Assembly (NCBI RefSeq): GCF_026239735.1
Contig: NZ_JAPIVT010000023.1
Span: 1 to 64,000, forward strand
From: Pedobacter sp. MC2016-05
GTDB lineage: Bacteria > Bacteroidota > Bacteroidia > Sphingobacteriales > Sphingobacteriaceae
Direction of reading: 5' to 3'
Length of the DNA stretch: 64,000 bases
The position numbers were made by a program, and so were the translations under genes. The first letter of the stretch is position 1; every line of letters begins with the position of its first letter. Positions 17,957 through 26,260 of this stretch are shown piece after piece. The notes under the pieces are model-generated. The model was not told the origin of the DNA. It saw only the letters and a list, made by a program, of their open reading frames with translations, and searched no databases.

Positions 17957-19393
17957 ATGAAAGATCGCATCTATAAATCCGTCGTATTGGTTAGTTTTCT
18001 CATCCTGCTTTTGGTTCAGCTGAGATTAACCTACAATACTTACATGCTTCGCGATAGAGAATACAGCATCAAGGATAAAACTTTGATTAATGATGAATAT
18101 GGGCGGAGTATTTCTGATGATAAGTTGTATCCTGGCGGCGGAAAGATCATCGATACCATTTTATCCAGGAATATGTCGCGGCTTAAAGCTGCCTACTATG
18201 CCAATAAAAATGAATTTAAAGCCTTATCACAAAAAGTGAGTGATACGTTATTGCTTAATCTGAAAGCAAATAGCTCGATGGATAGTATTTTTAAATCAAT
18301 TGTTAAGCGTAACGGCTTAGATGCTAACCTTCAGTATCTGCTTACTTTCGAATCCATTGAACTTACTTTTACCAAGAAAATGGGAAACGTGTTCATCTTT
18401 AAACAGAAAAGCAACAATGAAACCTTACTTCCAGCCGTAAATCCTTTTGGGGTAATTATTGATGGCACGCTCGGTAGCCCGAATAGCCAAAATCGCGTAA
18501 CTAACCTCTCTGTAAGCGGAACATTGGTTTACGATTATCGCATTACCTTTAATTTGTTTGTTGATGCTCCGGGCAGACCATTAAAAGTGGCGATGGAAAT
18601 GCTTCCAACGTTTCTTCTGGTGGCCTTGTGCATTGTAATAATTGTAGGCATAAACTATTACACCTACATCAATTGGATGCGCCAGAAGAAAGAGGCTGAG
18701 GTAAAATCAGACTTTTTAAACAGCATCAAACATGAGTTTAATACCCCAATTACGACCATTTTAGTAGCCAGCAAAAGCCTGGATGAAGAAGAAGTGCTAA
18801 ACGACAGGAGCCGGGTAAAAGCTTTGGTTCATATTGTGGAACGACAAGCAATGCGGTTGCATTCTCACATCAACCAAATGCTCGAAATTTCTGAGATAAA
18901 CAACAACATCAACCTGGAAGAGACTGATCTTAATTATATGGTACTCACTATTGTTAACGATTTTAGCATTAAAGTTGAAGAACCACATTCCCTTACTTTT
19001 GATCCCTATCACCACGAAATTTTGCTAGTAATCGACCCATTTGTTTTTACAACCATGCTGCAAAACATGCTCGATAACTCTTTCAAACACAATCAAAGTA
19101 CCGTTAAAAAAACTTCCATTTTTATTACTGAAAACGATAATGACTATGTCCTTCACATCGCGGATAATGGCAAAGGCATAGAAGAAAGTAGTAAGCCAAA
19201 GCTATTTGATAAATTTTTTAGAGCAGACCGTGAAAAAACTGTTTCTGGCTTGGGCTTGGGACTATATTATGTTAAACAATGCCTTGATTTGCATGGCTGG
19301 AATATTGAAGTAAATTCACATCTCGGTTCAGGCACCGAATTTATGGTACACATCCCTAAAAATCCTGTTAACACAAATGAGCACGTAAACTAA
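17957..19393 (+). CDS. Membrane sensor histidine kinase
   Basis: Classical 478-residue kinase of a two-component system. Two membrane segments (about 9-27 and 218-240) enclose a periplasmic sensor region of about 190 residues with no recognised fold. The HisKA domain carries the phospho-accepting His259 in HEFNTP. The ATPase domain has the N box (MLDNSFKH), the G1 box (DNGKG) and the G2 box (GLGLGLYYV). The gene is followed after eight bases by its response regulator. It is divergent from PUL 1, so it may sense the PUL 1 ligand or envelope state. The region upstream holds the 11-bp repeat array. Confidence 0.93.
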   Translation: MKDRIYKSVVLVSFLILLLVQLRLTYNTYMLRDREYSIKDKTLINDEYGRSISDDKLYPGGGKIIDTILSRNMSRLKAAYYANKNEFKALSQKVSDTLLLNLKANSSMDSIFKSIVKRNGLDANLQYLLTFESIELTFTKKMGNVFIFKQKSNNETLLPAVNPFGVIIDGTLGSPNSQNRVTNLSVSGTLVYDYRITFNLFVDAPGRPLKVAMEMLPTFLLVALCIVIIVGINYYTYINWMRQKKEAEVKSDFLNSIKHEFNTPITTILVASKSLDEEEVLNDRSRVKALVHIVERQAMRLHSHINQMLEISEINNNINLEETDLNYMVLTIVNDFSIKVEEPHSLTFDPYHHEILLVIDPFVFTTMLQNMLDNSFKHNQSTVKKTSIFITENDNDYVLHIADNGKGIEESSKPKLFDKFFRADREKTVSGLGLGLYYVKQCLDLHGWNIEVNSHLGSGTEFMVHIPKNPVNTNEHVN

Positions 19394-19401
19394 AGTTGAA
19401 C

Positions 19402-20106
19402 ATGAAATATGATATCATAATTATTGAAGATGAGGTTGACTTGGGAAATGTGATTTCGGAGTATTTAAAACTTCGGGGTTTTAGCGTACTCTGGTTTAAA
19501 ACGGCTACCGAAGCACTTGAACATTACCGCCAGCATCAACTCGATAATAAACTCATGATTGTGGATATTCAACTTCCTGATATGAACGGCTTCGATTTGA
19601 GTACAGAAATTATGAAGCTTAACCCCAACCAGGCATTTTTCTTTTTAACGGCACATAATGAAAAGCAAGATCGTTTACGCGGATTGAAAATTGGCGCCAT
19701 TGATTACATTTCCAAACCATTCGAAATTGAGGAACTGGTGCTTAGGATTGGAAACATCGTGAATAAGTTCTCAGATACCACGATTATCTCCAAAACGCAG
19801 GTGGCCGGCATCATTAAAATTGGTGATATCAGCTATCAAAAAGATCAGCTTTTTGTGCTTTTACCTGATGAGAAAGAAATCTCTTTGACAGTGAGGGAAG
19901 CCGAAGTTCTGGATCATCTATCAGCAAACATCAATCAGGTTGTAAAGAAAAAAGACTTGCTTTTGGCTTTATGGGGCAATGATGATTACTTCAATGGCAA
20001 AAGTCTGGAGGTTTTTATTTCCCGGCTGAGGAGGCTTTTTAAAGCTTCTGCCCAGGTGAGTATAGAAAATGTTTATGGACTCGGTTATATCTTAAAGGTG
20101 AAATAA
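19402..20106 (+). CDS. OmpR/PhoB-type response regulator
   Basis: Cytoplasmic transcription regulator of about 234 residues. The receiver domain (about 1-120) has the acidic pair in IIEDEVD, phospho-acceptor Asp55 in VDIQLPDMNG and the switch lysine in YISKPFE. A winged-helix trans_reg_C domain fills the rest (LTVREAEVLDHL to GLGYILKV). The ATG at 19402 is preferred over an upstream TTG at 19396, which would add two residues. It forms an operon with the kinase. The adjacent 11-bp repeats fit this regulator class. Confidence 0.94.
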   Translation: MKYDIIIIEDEVDLGNVISEYLKLRGFSVLWFKTATEALEHYRQHQLDNKLMIVDIQLPDMNGFDLSTEIMKLNPNQAFFFLTAHNEKQDRLRGLKIGAIDYISKPFEIEELVLRIGNIVNKFSDTTIISKTQVAGIIKIGDISYQKDQLFVLLPDEKEISLTVREAEVLDHLSANINQVVKKKDLLLALWGNDDYFNGKSLEVFISRLRRLFKASAQVSIENVYGLGYILKVK

Positions 20107-20142
20107 GATCTCAAGGTCGATGCTTCTAAAATATTCAAGTTG

Positions 20143-20685
20143 CTATAATTTTATCTTTTGCGCCTCATCAAGATTGCTTTGTAACGAAGAAATCTTTTCT
20201 CTTGCCCAAAGCCGCAGTCGTTCATCCTGCACACCCTGGTTGGATGAAGCTTTTACATGGAGTCCGATCAGGGTTTGATCAGAATCGATAAGCATTGACA
20301 AGAGCGTACGCAAATGCTCCGCTCCCATCTTTTTATCAGCATTCTCCAGGTTAAAGACATGACTCTCTGAGAGATTGAAGCTATCCGTATCCTTTAAAAA
20401 ATCAAAGCTAGCCAGATCGTTATGATAAGCAACGGACGATAATCTTCTTTTATTCGCAAGGTCAGCAAGTGCAGGATTTCCCTGGCCTTTTTCCAACTTA
20501 GCCAACATCTCGTTTTGATAAAGGTGCTCCTGCTTCACAGAGATGGCAAATTGTTTGGCATCCATCACATAGCCTTTTTCATCTTCTTTATGGCAGGCAC
20601 TGATGAACATTCCAATCAACAAAAGAAGTCCAAAAACACCTGTTCTTTTTTTTAGAGAAATTTGTTTACTGATCAATCTGCGCAT
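20143..20685 (-). CDS. Helical lipoprotein, possibly DUF4142-like
   Basis: Lipoprotein of about 180 residues. A longer frame begins at 20748, but the Met at 20685 starts directly before a basic n-region, a hydrophobic core and lipobox ISAC, so it is preferred. The mature part is almost entirely helical and charged (VKQEHLYQNEMLAKLEKG), and loosely resembles the ferritin-like DUF4142 proteins. That assignment is weak. It is convergent with the response regulator, with only 36 bases between the stop codons. No partner gene is obvious. Confidence 0.7.
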   Translation of the reverse strand: MRRLISKQISLKKRTGVFGLLLLIGMFISACHKEDEKGYVMDAKQFAISVKQEHLYQNEMLAKLEKGQGNPALADLANKRRLSSVAYHNDLASFDFLKDTDSFNLSESHVFNLENADKKMGAEHLRTLLSMLIDSDQTLIGLHVKASSNQGVQDERLRLWAREKISSLQSNLDEAQKIKL

Positions 20686-20748
20686 TAAATATGTTTTGTG
20701 ATGGTTTAATATTTTCTTAAAATCTTCAAGGATAATTGTGTTCGTCAT

Positions 20749-20948
20749 CGCCCAAAATGATGATCAAATCTGTTAGTAGTAAACATGTCCAGACTTTTTA
20801 AAGTTTAAAATTTTTATTTTTTTTCCTGCAGGGATGAAGCATGTTGTTTTGACAATCCTCAAAATGCAAACAAGAAAGCAAATACATTGATTCATTATAT
20901 GATGTCAGAAAATTTCCAACTCTAATCAGAATTTATATATTTGCTGCT
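20749..20948. other. Non-coding region before the TPP riboswitch
   Basis: About 200 AT-rich bases separate the divergent lipoprotein gene from the riboswitch. A T-rich stretch lies near 20811-20823. No gene was found. It should contain the promoter of the riboswitch operon, but no element could be placed with confidence. Confidence 0.45.
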
Positions 20949-20950
20949 GT

Positions 20951-21036
20951 TGCACGGGGTGCTTTTAACAAAATGTTAAAGGCTGAGATGAATACCCGCG
21001 AACCTGACACGGATAATACCGGCGTAGGGATGCACC
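20951..21036 (+). promoter_or_regulatory. TPP (thi-box) riboswitch
   Basis: The conserved thiamin pyrophosphate aptamer is clear. ACGGGGTGC at 20954-20962 starts the pyrimidine-sensing arm, and GGCTGAGATGAATACCC lies at 20981-20997. AACCTGA at 21001-21007 and CGGATAATACCGGCGTAGGG at 21011-21030 follow, and TGCA at 20951-20954 and 21031-21034 closes stem P1. About 98 bases separate the aptamer from the first ATG. They contain CTGTT/AACAG pairing that may be part of the expression switch, but the mechanism (terminator or start-site masking) could not be resolved. TPP binding is expected to turn the following operon down. Confidence 0.95.
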
Positions 21037-21133
21037 TGCTCAAATAGATTGCGGCCACCTGGCTGTTTGAATTTAAGCGCTGTTCACTATCCGAATTCCG
21101 GTAAACAGTAAGGCGTTTAAAATTTTCAAGCAT

Positions 21134-21850
21134 ATGCAATTAGAACAAAAAAGTTTCAATGTACTTTCCGAAAAGCTCAGCAACTGGCAGGGCCGAAAGG
21201 AATGGTTTTTCAACCGTGAACATACCGACACTTATGAACAGTGGTATGAAGGACGGTACAAACGTGCCGAAGTTTGGCAAAAAAAGGTGATGGCTGAACT
21301 TGTGGGGAAGGATAAAAACATTAGCGAGTTATTGGAATTTGGCTGTGGCACAACCCGCTTCACCAGATGGTGGAAAGAAATAGGGATTGAAGCTACTGGC
21401 GGCGATCTTTCGCCATTTATGCTGGGTCAGGCAGTTCATCTTTTTGATGGCGATCTGGTCAATGCCGATTCACACTTTATGCCCTTCAAAAACAACAGCT
21501 TTGATGCCGTGGCCTTCATTACCACATTCGAATACTATCGCGATCCCATACAGGTGATCAGGGAGGCTGCTCGGGTAGGCAAAAAAGGAATTGCATTCGG
21601 AATGATGAATAGAAACTCACCAAAAGTGTTGAGAAGACGAGTTCAGGAAATCTTTGGCCAAAACCCCTTTTATCTTACTGCAACATTTTACACCCCAAAG
21701 CTGCTCAGCCAAAAAATTCATGAAGCGTTAAAAGGGCGTGAATATACCATAGAATGGACCTGTACAGGACTTCCGAAATGGTTTCCTATGCAGCAGTGGA
21801 GCTTACCGATTGGTGATTTTTTCGGTTTATATGTTCGATTTAATGACTGA
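21134..21850 (+). CDS. SAM-dependent class I methyltransferase in TPP-riboswitch operon
   Basis: Cytoplasmic 238-residue enzyme with a Rossmann-type SAM-binding core. Motif I is LEFGCGTTRF at about residues 66-75, the acidic end of strand 2 follows in GGDLSPFM, and motif IV-like SFDAVAFITTFEYY comes later. The C-terminal 70 residues, with several aromatics (GLPKWFPMQQW), probably form the substrate lid. The target is unknown. It is the first gene behind a TPP riboswitch and six bases from the next gene. A Trm112-like protein at the end of the same operon suggests the methyltransferase may need that small partner, as several Trm112-dependent methyltransferases do. Confidence 0.88.
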   Translation: MQLEQKSFNVLSEKLSNWQGRKEWFFNREHTDTYEQWYEGRYKRAEVWQKKVMAELVGKDKNISELLEFGCGTTRFTRWWKEIGIEATGGDLSPFMLGQAVHLFDGDLVNADSHFMPFKNNSFDAVAFITTFEYYRDPIQVIREAARVGKKGIAFGMMNRNSPKVLRRRVQEIFGQNPFYLTATFYTPKLLSQKIHEALKGREYTIEWTCTGLPKWFPMQQWSLPIGDFFGLYVRFND

Positions 21851-21856
21851 TAAAAG

Positions 21857-22900
21857 ATGAGTTCAGGAAAAATCAACAATACTGAATTTGAGGATATCAT
21901 TTTGAAAAAAACCGGAAAAGCCCGTAGCGAAATACACTGTGGACCTGCTTTCGGAGTAGATGTATCTGTTGTGAATCTGCCGAATGGCCTGGCATTGGCC
22001 ATGACCAGTGACCCACTTACGCTTATTCCATCCCTCGGTTTGCAAGAGTCGGCCTGGCTATCGGTGCATCTCATGGCTAACGACATGGCTACCACCAGCT
22101 TTGCACCCATGTACGCACAGATGGTTTTAAATCTGCCCACTTCACTCAGCGAACAGGATTTTAATACCTATTGGACCTTTGTGCATCAATATTGCAGCTC
22201 GATTGGCGTAGCCATTACGGGCGGGCATACCGGAAGAATTGAAGGACAGAACTCTACGATTTCCGGAGGTGGTACCATGATGCTTTACGCCCCTCGCGAA
22301 AGCATTTTGTTAAGCCGATATGCGCAACAAGACGACCTGATCCTCGTAACCAAAGCCTGTGCGTTATCTTCATCAGCAATTTTGGCGATGAGTTTCCCCG
22401 AAACGGTGAAGAATGCCATCGGAAAAGAACATTATGATCTGGCTTGTAGCTTGTTTTATCAAACATCCAGTTTGGCTGAGGCTTTAATAGCAAAAGAATT
22501 TGGGAACAATGCTGTTAGGGCCATGCATGATGTAACGGAAGGTGGAGTTTTAGGAGCGGTTTATGAAATGGCCATTGCTTCCGGTAACGGGGTCGAAATT
22601 GAAAACAGTGTAATTCCCGTAAGCGAGACCGTACAGGAAATTTCTGATCTGTTCGGGCTTGATCCAAGATTTACTGTAGGTGCCGGCAGCATGGTTATGG
22701 CAGTAGATAAATTTCAGGCAAATGCACTTATAAAAAAATTAGCAGACCAGCATATTCAGGCCACCATCATCGGAAAGTTTACGGCCAGAGAGCGTGGATA
22801 CAAGCTCATCAGCAATGGAGAGGCTAGTGATTTACCCTACTTTTCTACTGACCCTTATTGGAATGCATTTTTTACTTCAAAACAAAAAGGATGGAAATAG
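21857..22900 (+). CDS. PurM/HypE/ThiL-superfamily protein (AIR synthase-related)
   Basis: A 347-residue member of the PurM-like ATP-binding superfamily, which includes AIR synthase, HypE, selenophosphate synthetase and thiamin-monophosphate kinase ThiL. Visible motifs are FGVDVSVV and TSDPLTLIPS (phosphate/Mg site), HLMANDMATTSFAP, GGHTGRIEG and AMHDVTEGGVLGAVYEM, the last being typical of HypE/PurM. No hydrogenase genes are nearby, so HypE function is unlikely. Being under TPP control makes a thiamin-related phosphotransfer, perhaps ThiL-like, the best guess. The last bases overlap the start of the ThiE-like gene by 10 bases, indicating translational coupling. Confidence 0.85.
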   Translation: MSSGKINNTEFEDIILKKTGKARSEIHCGPAFGVDVSVVNLPNGLALAMTSDPLTLIPSLGLQESAWLSVHLMANDMATTSFAPMYAQMVLNLPTSLSEQDFNTYWTFVHQYCSSIGVAITGGHTGRIEGQNSTISGGGTMMLYAPRESILLSRYAQQDDLILVTKACALSSSAILAMSFPETVKNAIGKEHYDLACSLFYQTSSLAEALIAKEFGNNAVRAMHDVTEGGVLGAVYEMAIASGNGVEIENSVIPVSETVQEISDLFGLDPRFTVGAGSMVMAVDKFQANALIKKLADQHIQATIIGKFTARERGYKLISNGEASDLPYFSTDPYWNAFFTSKQKGWK

Positions 22901-23547
22901 TTAAAAAAACAATAGATGGCGGCGTTTATTTGGTGGTTGATCCCGCTATGGAAAGGGAAACATTACTCAAAAGCATTGAATCGGCATTGGCTGGAGGAAT
23001 AAACATCGTACAAATATGGAACAACTGGCCTGCGCAAGTTGATAAGTTGTCGCTCATTAGCGAAATCGCCAGTCTTTGCGCCCCCTATTCCATTCCGGTA
23101 CTGATTAATGAAGATTGGAAATTGCTACTTGAAACCGATCACCTCGACGGTGTACATTTTGATCAACTACCAGATAACCTGCTGAACATTAGACAGGCTG
23201 TAGGAAGAAAAATTATTATCGGAGTAACCTGCTCGGGCCATCTGGATACCGTCCATAGCGCAAACCAGTACAACATTGACTACATTTCCTTTTGCGCCAT
23301 GTTTCCATCAAGCTCAGCTGGGAGCTGTGATATCGTTTCGCCAGAAACGGTCCGGCAAGCCAGAGCGATTACCAATATTCCATTCTTCGTTTCAGGTGGA
23401 ATGACTCCAGACAACACCGCCATGTTAAAACTGAAAATACCATTTGATGGTGTTGCTGTAATTTCAGGAATACTGGGAGCGAGCAATCCCGAAAAGGAAG
23501 CAAAGGCCTTTCAACTTGCACTAAATGACCAAAAGAATAAGATATGA
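22891..23547 (+). CDS. ThiE/TenI-like protein with divergent active site
   Basis: A 218-residue TIM-barrel protein of the thiamin-phosphate synthase superfamily. The start at 22891 (MEIVKK) is preferred over 22858 because it lies just inside the end of the preceding gene. Family landmarks include LVVD, LINEDW (about 71-76), DGVHFDQ (86-92), IIGVTC, FVSGG (166-170) and GVAVISGI. The pyrimidine-pyrophosphate residues of true ThiE are missing. The usual Arg/Lys after the VQ strand are replaced by IWNNW (42-46), and the Thr-x-Thr-Lys loop reads SSSAGSC (140-146). It may therefore be a TenI-like tautomerase or act on another substrate. It overlaps the next start by ATGA. Confidence 0.85.
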   Translation: MEIVKKTIDGGVYLVVDPAMERETLLKSIESALAGGINIVQIWNNWPAQVDKLSLISEIASLCAPYSIPVLINEDWKLLLETDHLDGVHFDQLPDNLLNIRQAVGRKIIIGVTCSGHLDTVHSANQYNIDYISFCAMFPSSSAGSCDIVSPETVRQARAITNIPFFVSGGMTPDNTAMLKLKIPFDGVAVISGILGASNPEKEAKAFQLALNDQKNKI

Positions 23548-23819
23548 GAATGAAAACCATAAATAAGTTATGCTGTCCTTTTGATAAGGCGGATCTTCAA
23601 TTGAAAATTTTTGTAAAAGACACCAACTTGAATGTACTGGAAGGCATTTTATCCTGCTCAGCATGCCAAAGAAACTATCCCATTGTACATGGTGTGCCCA
23701 TTATGTCGCCTGATGAATATCGGCAGATTGAGCTCGAACAGCCCATTATAGAAAACTGGAAAATTGAACACGGACTGGAAGAAATCCGCCTTATTCCCGG
23801 CCAAATCGATCAAAGTTAA
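23544..23819 (+). CDS. Trm112-like small zinc-binding protein
   Basis: A 91-residue protein with the Trm112/YcaR zinc-finger layout. CCPFDK carries Cys10/Cys11 and Asp14, CSAC carries Cys38 and Cys41, and YPIVHGVPIM follows, corresponding to the family motif YPI-x-DGIP. Asp14 takes the place of the second cysteine of the usual CPxC. The start ATG overlaps the stop of the ThiE-like gene (ATGA), so translation is coupled. In eukaryotes and archaea Trm112 stabilises and activates several methyltransferases. Here the natural partner is the methyltransferase encoded at the head of the same riboswitch operon. The tail after residue 60 is acidic and without known motif. Confidence 0.85.
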   Translation: MRMKTINKLCCPFDKADLQLKIFVKDTNLNVLEGILSCSACQRNYPIVHGVPIMSPDEYRQIELEQPIIENWKIEHGLEEIRLIPGQIDQS

Positions 23820-23832
23820 AACCATTTTCATT

Positions 23833-23880
23833 TTGCCTACATCTTGTTCAACTATTCAAAAATGAGCTTGATGTAGGCAA
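23833..23880. terminator. Terminator-like inverted repeat between convergent genes
   Basis: A perfect 11-base inverted repeat, TTGCCTACATC at 23833-23843 and GATGTAGGCAA at 23870-23880, encloses a 26-base loop. It lies between the end of the riboswitch operon (23819) and the end of PUL 2 (23960). The U-tracts are short, so the efficiency is uncertain. Confidence 0.55.
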
Positions 23881-23959
23881 TTTCACCTGCAACAAGCTTC
23901 GTTATCATGATAAAATTGAATGGCAGTCAAGGAAAATTGTGGCTGACCGCAGAACGAAA

Positions 23960-26260
23960 TTAGAACGTGTAGTAAATCAGTTCACCACCTTTAATCAAAT
24001 CTGCGTGATTTAATCTATAGCCTTTTATAGTTTTCCCGTTGAATACTATTTTTTCAATGTAGCCTTTACTTTTCTGTCCTGATATCTTTTTTATTTTTAA
24101 GGTTTTACCATTTGGGAAGCGCACCAATACTTCATTAAATGCGGGTGTAGTTGCTTCATAAAATGTTGAAACCGGATCTACCGGATAAAATCCGAGTGAG
24201 GCAAAAACGTACCAGGCCGACATTTGGCCAGCATCATCGTTTCCGCTTAAGCCACCTGCTCCCTCATCGTATTCTTCATTCAGGATTTTGTTAACCTGCA
24301 GCTGGGTTTTCCATGGCGAAGCGGTAAAATTGTACAGAAAAGGTATTTGATGACCAGGCTCATTTCCATGCCAATATTCCTGTTTGTTAAACAAAGAATC
24401 TAATTCATTCTCTAGTTTTTTAGGTCCACCCATTAACTTAACCAAACCTGGTACATCTTGAGGCACATAAAAACTATACTGTCTCGGCGTCCCTTCTGTG
24501 ATATAAGGTTCACGGTGATCGGCAAGAAACGGTTCGAACCAAGTTCCATTCTTGTAGCGCCCTCTAACCATCCCGACACTGGTATCGAAAACATTTTTAT
24601 AGTTTAATGCCCTTTTATCTAACATCTTAAAATCTTCTGTTTTAGCCAAATCTTTCGCGATTGTACTTAATGCATAGTCATCAAATGCATATTCCAGCGT
24701 TCGGCTAACCTGCTCCTTTTTATGAAACGCATTCGGAATGCTATCTTCCATCGGAATATAGCCATATTTTAGATAGCTGTTTATTCCCCGTCTGCCTTTT
24801 CCATTTAGATAATCTGCAGAGTCTGGCATCTCGAAAGCATTTTTCCTCATGAGTTGATAAGCTTTCTGGATATCATAATCCCGAATCCCTTTATTGTAAG
24901 CAGAAGCAATAAAGGCCGTTGAATGATCGCCAATCATCGCAGCAGTATAGCTATTCCAGCATGGAAAAATAGGTAACCATCCACCCTGCTCACCTTTTGA
25001 TATTAACGATTGAACAAAGGCATTGGCCAGCTTTGGCTGCAACAATTCCACCAAAGGGAGCTGAGCCCGGTAAATATCCCACATGGAGAAATCATCGTAA
25101 TAATTTCCCTTAGCTATTTCGCGTTGATAGTTTCCTGCAAAACGAGGGTAACCGCCATCAACATCATTAAAAAGCCTTGGATGTTGCTGGGCATGATAAA
25201 GTGCTGTGTAGAATATTTTTTTTTTTTTCTCATCGCCACCTACAATTTTAATTTGTGAAAGCGATTCAGACCAGCTTTTTCTGATCTGGCTTCTCACCTC
25301 CTCGAAACTTAAGGAGCCAATTTCTTCTTCCAGATTGGCTTTTGCAGCTGCTATACTGGTAAAAGATGTTCCGGAAGATATGACGATTTGCTCGCCATTT
25401 TCCAGTTTGAACCCAGCATAAACGCCAATATTTTTCTTATTGATTATGGATGTTGCAGTGTCCGTTCTGCCTTCGCTAAAAGCACCACTTCTAGTAAATT
25501 TCCTATTAATTTTGATGAAGAAGTAGCCGCTAAAACCAGCAGGCTCTCCCCAGCCCTGATAAATACGATGAACAGGATTGTAGCCAGAAATTTCACCCTT
25601 TGATTGATCAATTTTAATGAAACCCTTTTCCTGATCGCTATTTGGGCTAATTAACAGATAAATACTGTCTGCTTTTAGTGCCTTTACCCGAAGCATACCA
25701 CTGCGGAGCGTAGCCGTGATTTCTGTTTCCAACTGATATTTCTGAAACACTGCTTTATAATAATCCGGCTGCGAAATTTCCCCTTGATGACTATAATTTT
25801 CGGCATAATCATTGGAAGCAGTTTTCAGTTTTCCGGAAATTGGCATGATGGTGAAACTGCCATAATCTTGCGTACAAGAACCACTGATCCAGTGACTGGC
25901 TCTAAAACCAAAAATTTTATCGTTATTGTAATAATATGGCGCCAGACATTTCTTCTCGCTAAGCTGTGTTTGCGGTGTCCACTGCGTCATTGCAAAAGGC
26001 GGTGCAACTGCCGGAATGGTATTGGCCAAGCGCTCCGTTTTATCCTCAATATGTTGGCTTGCTTTCGTGGTACTGCCAGAAGTTCCAGAAAATGGCTGGA
26101 CATATCGAATCAAATCCTTTTGTTGCGCAAAAGAAGAACTAGAAAACAGGCAAATGATCAACGTAATCTTCACGGAGAATGCACATGCATGTTTAAAAAA
26201 ACCAATAACCGCTTTTTCGGCCAAATCTGTCGAGTAATTAGTGCTAATCGATTGAGTCAT
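23960..26260 (-). CDS. GH92 exo-alpha-mannosidase
   Basis: Secreted 766-residue enzyme of family GH92, calcium-dependent inverting exo-alpha-mannosidases. The unusual N-terminus has about 28 residues before the hydrophobic signal core that ends in SFAQQ. The N-terminal beta-sandwich contains FSGTSG and the ASHWISGSCTQDYG region. The (alpha/alpha)6 domain holds YDDFSMWDIYRAQLPL, GNEPGHQIPFLYNF and LSGNDDAGQMSAW, which carry the general-acid and base residues of the family. The start is coupled to the GH89 stop by TAATG. It is the last gene of PUL 2. A run of 13 A residues in the coding strand lies within the gene. Confidence 0.95.
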   Translation of the reverse strand: MTQSISTNYSTDLAEKAVIGFFKHACAFSVKITLIICLFSSSSFAQQKDLIRYVQPFSGTSGSTTKASQHIEDKTERLANTIPAVAPPFAMTQWTPQTQLSEKKCLAPYYYNNDKIFGFRASHWISGSCTQDYGSFTIMPISGKLKTASNDYAENYSHQGEISQPDYYKAVFQKYQLETEITATLRSGMLRVKALKADSIYLLISPNSDQEKGFIKIDQSKGEISGYNPVHRIYQGWGEPAGFSGYFFIKINRKFTRSGAFSEGRTDTATSIINKKNIGVYAGFKLENGEQIVISSGTSFTSIAAAKANLEEEIGSLSFEEVRSQIRKSWSESLSQIKIVGGDEKKKKIFYTALYHAQQHPRLFNDVDGGYPRFAGNYQREIAKGNYYDDFSMWDIYRAQLPLVELLQPKLANAFVQSLISKGEQGGWLPIFPCWNSYTAAMIGDHSTAFIASAYNKGIRDYDIQKAYQLMRKNAFEMPDSADYLNGKGRRGINSYLKYGYIPMEDSIPNAFHKKEQVSRTLEYAFDDYALSTIAKDLAKTEDFKMLDKRALNYKNVFDTSVGMVRGRYKNGTWFEPFLADHREPYITEGTPRQYSFYVPQDVPGLVKLMGGPKKLENELDSLFNKQEYWHGNEPGHQIPFLYNFTASPWKTQLQVNKILNEEYDEGAGGLSGNDDAGQMSAWYVFASLGFYPVDPVSTFYEATTPAFNEVLVRFPNGKTLKIKKISGQKSKGYIEKIVFNGKTIKGYRLNHADLIKGGELIYYTF
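25216..25228 (-). repeat. 13-base homopolymer inside the GH92 gene
   Basis: The plus strand shows 13 consecutive T, read as 13 A in the GH92 coding strand (codons for four Lys and the start of Ile in EKKKKIFY). Such tracts slip easily during replication or transcription and could shift the frame of the mannosidase. Confidence 0.9.

Noticed and set aside
21857..22900. Calling the PurM-like protein HypE (hydrogenase maturation)
   Set aside because: No hydrogenase or other hyp genes are nearby and the gene is under TPP-riboswitch control, so the name would mislead.
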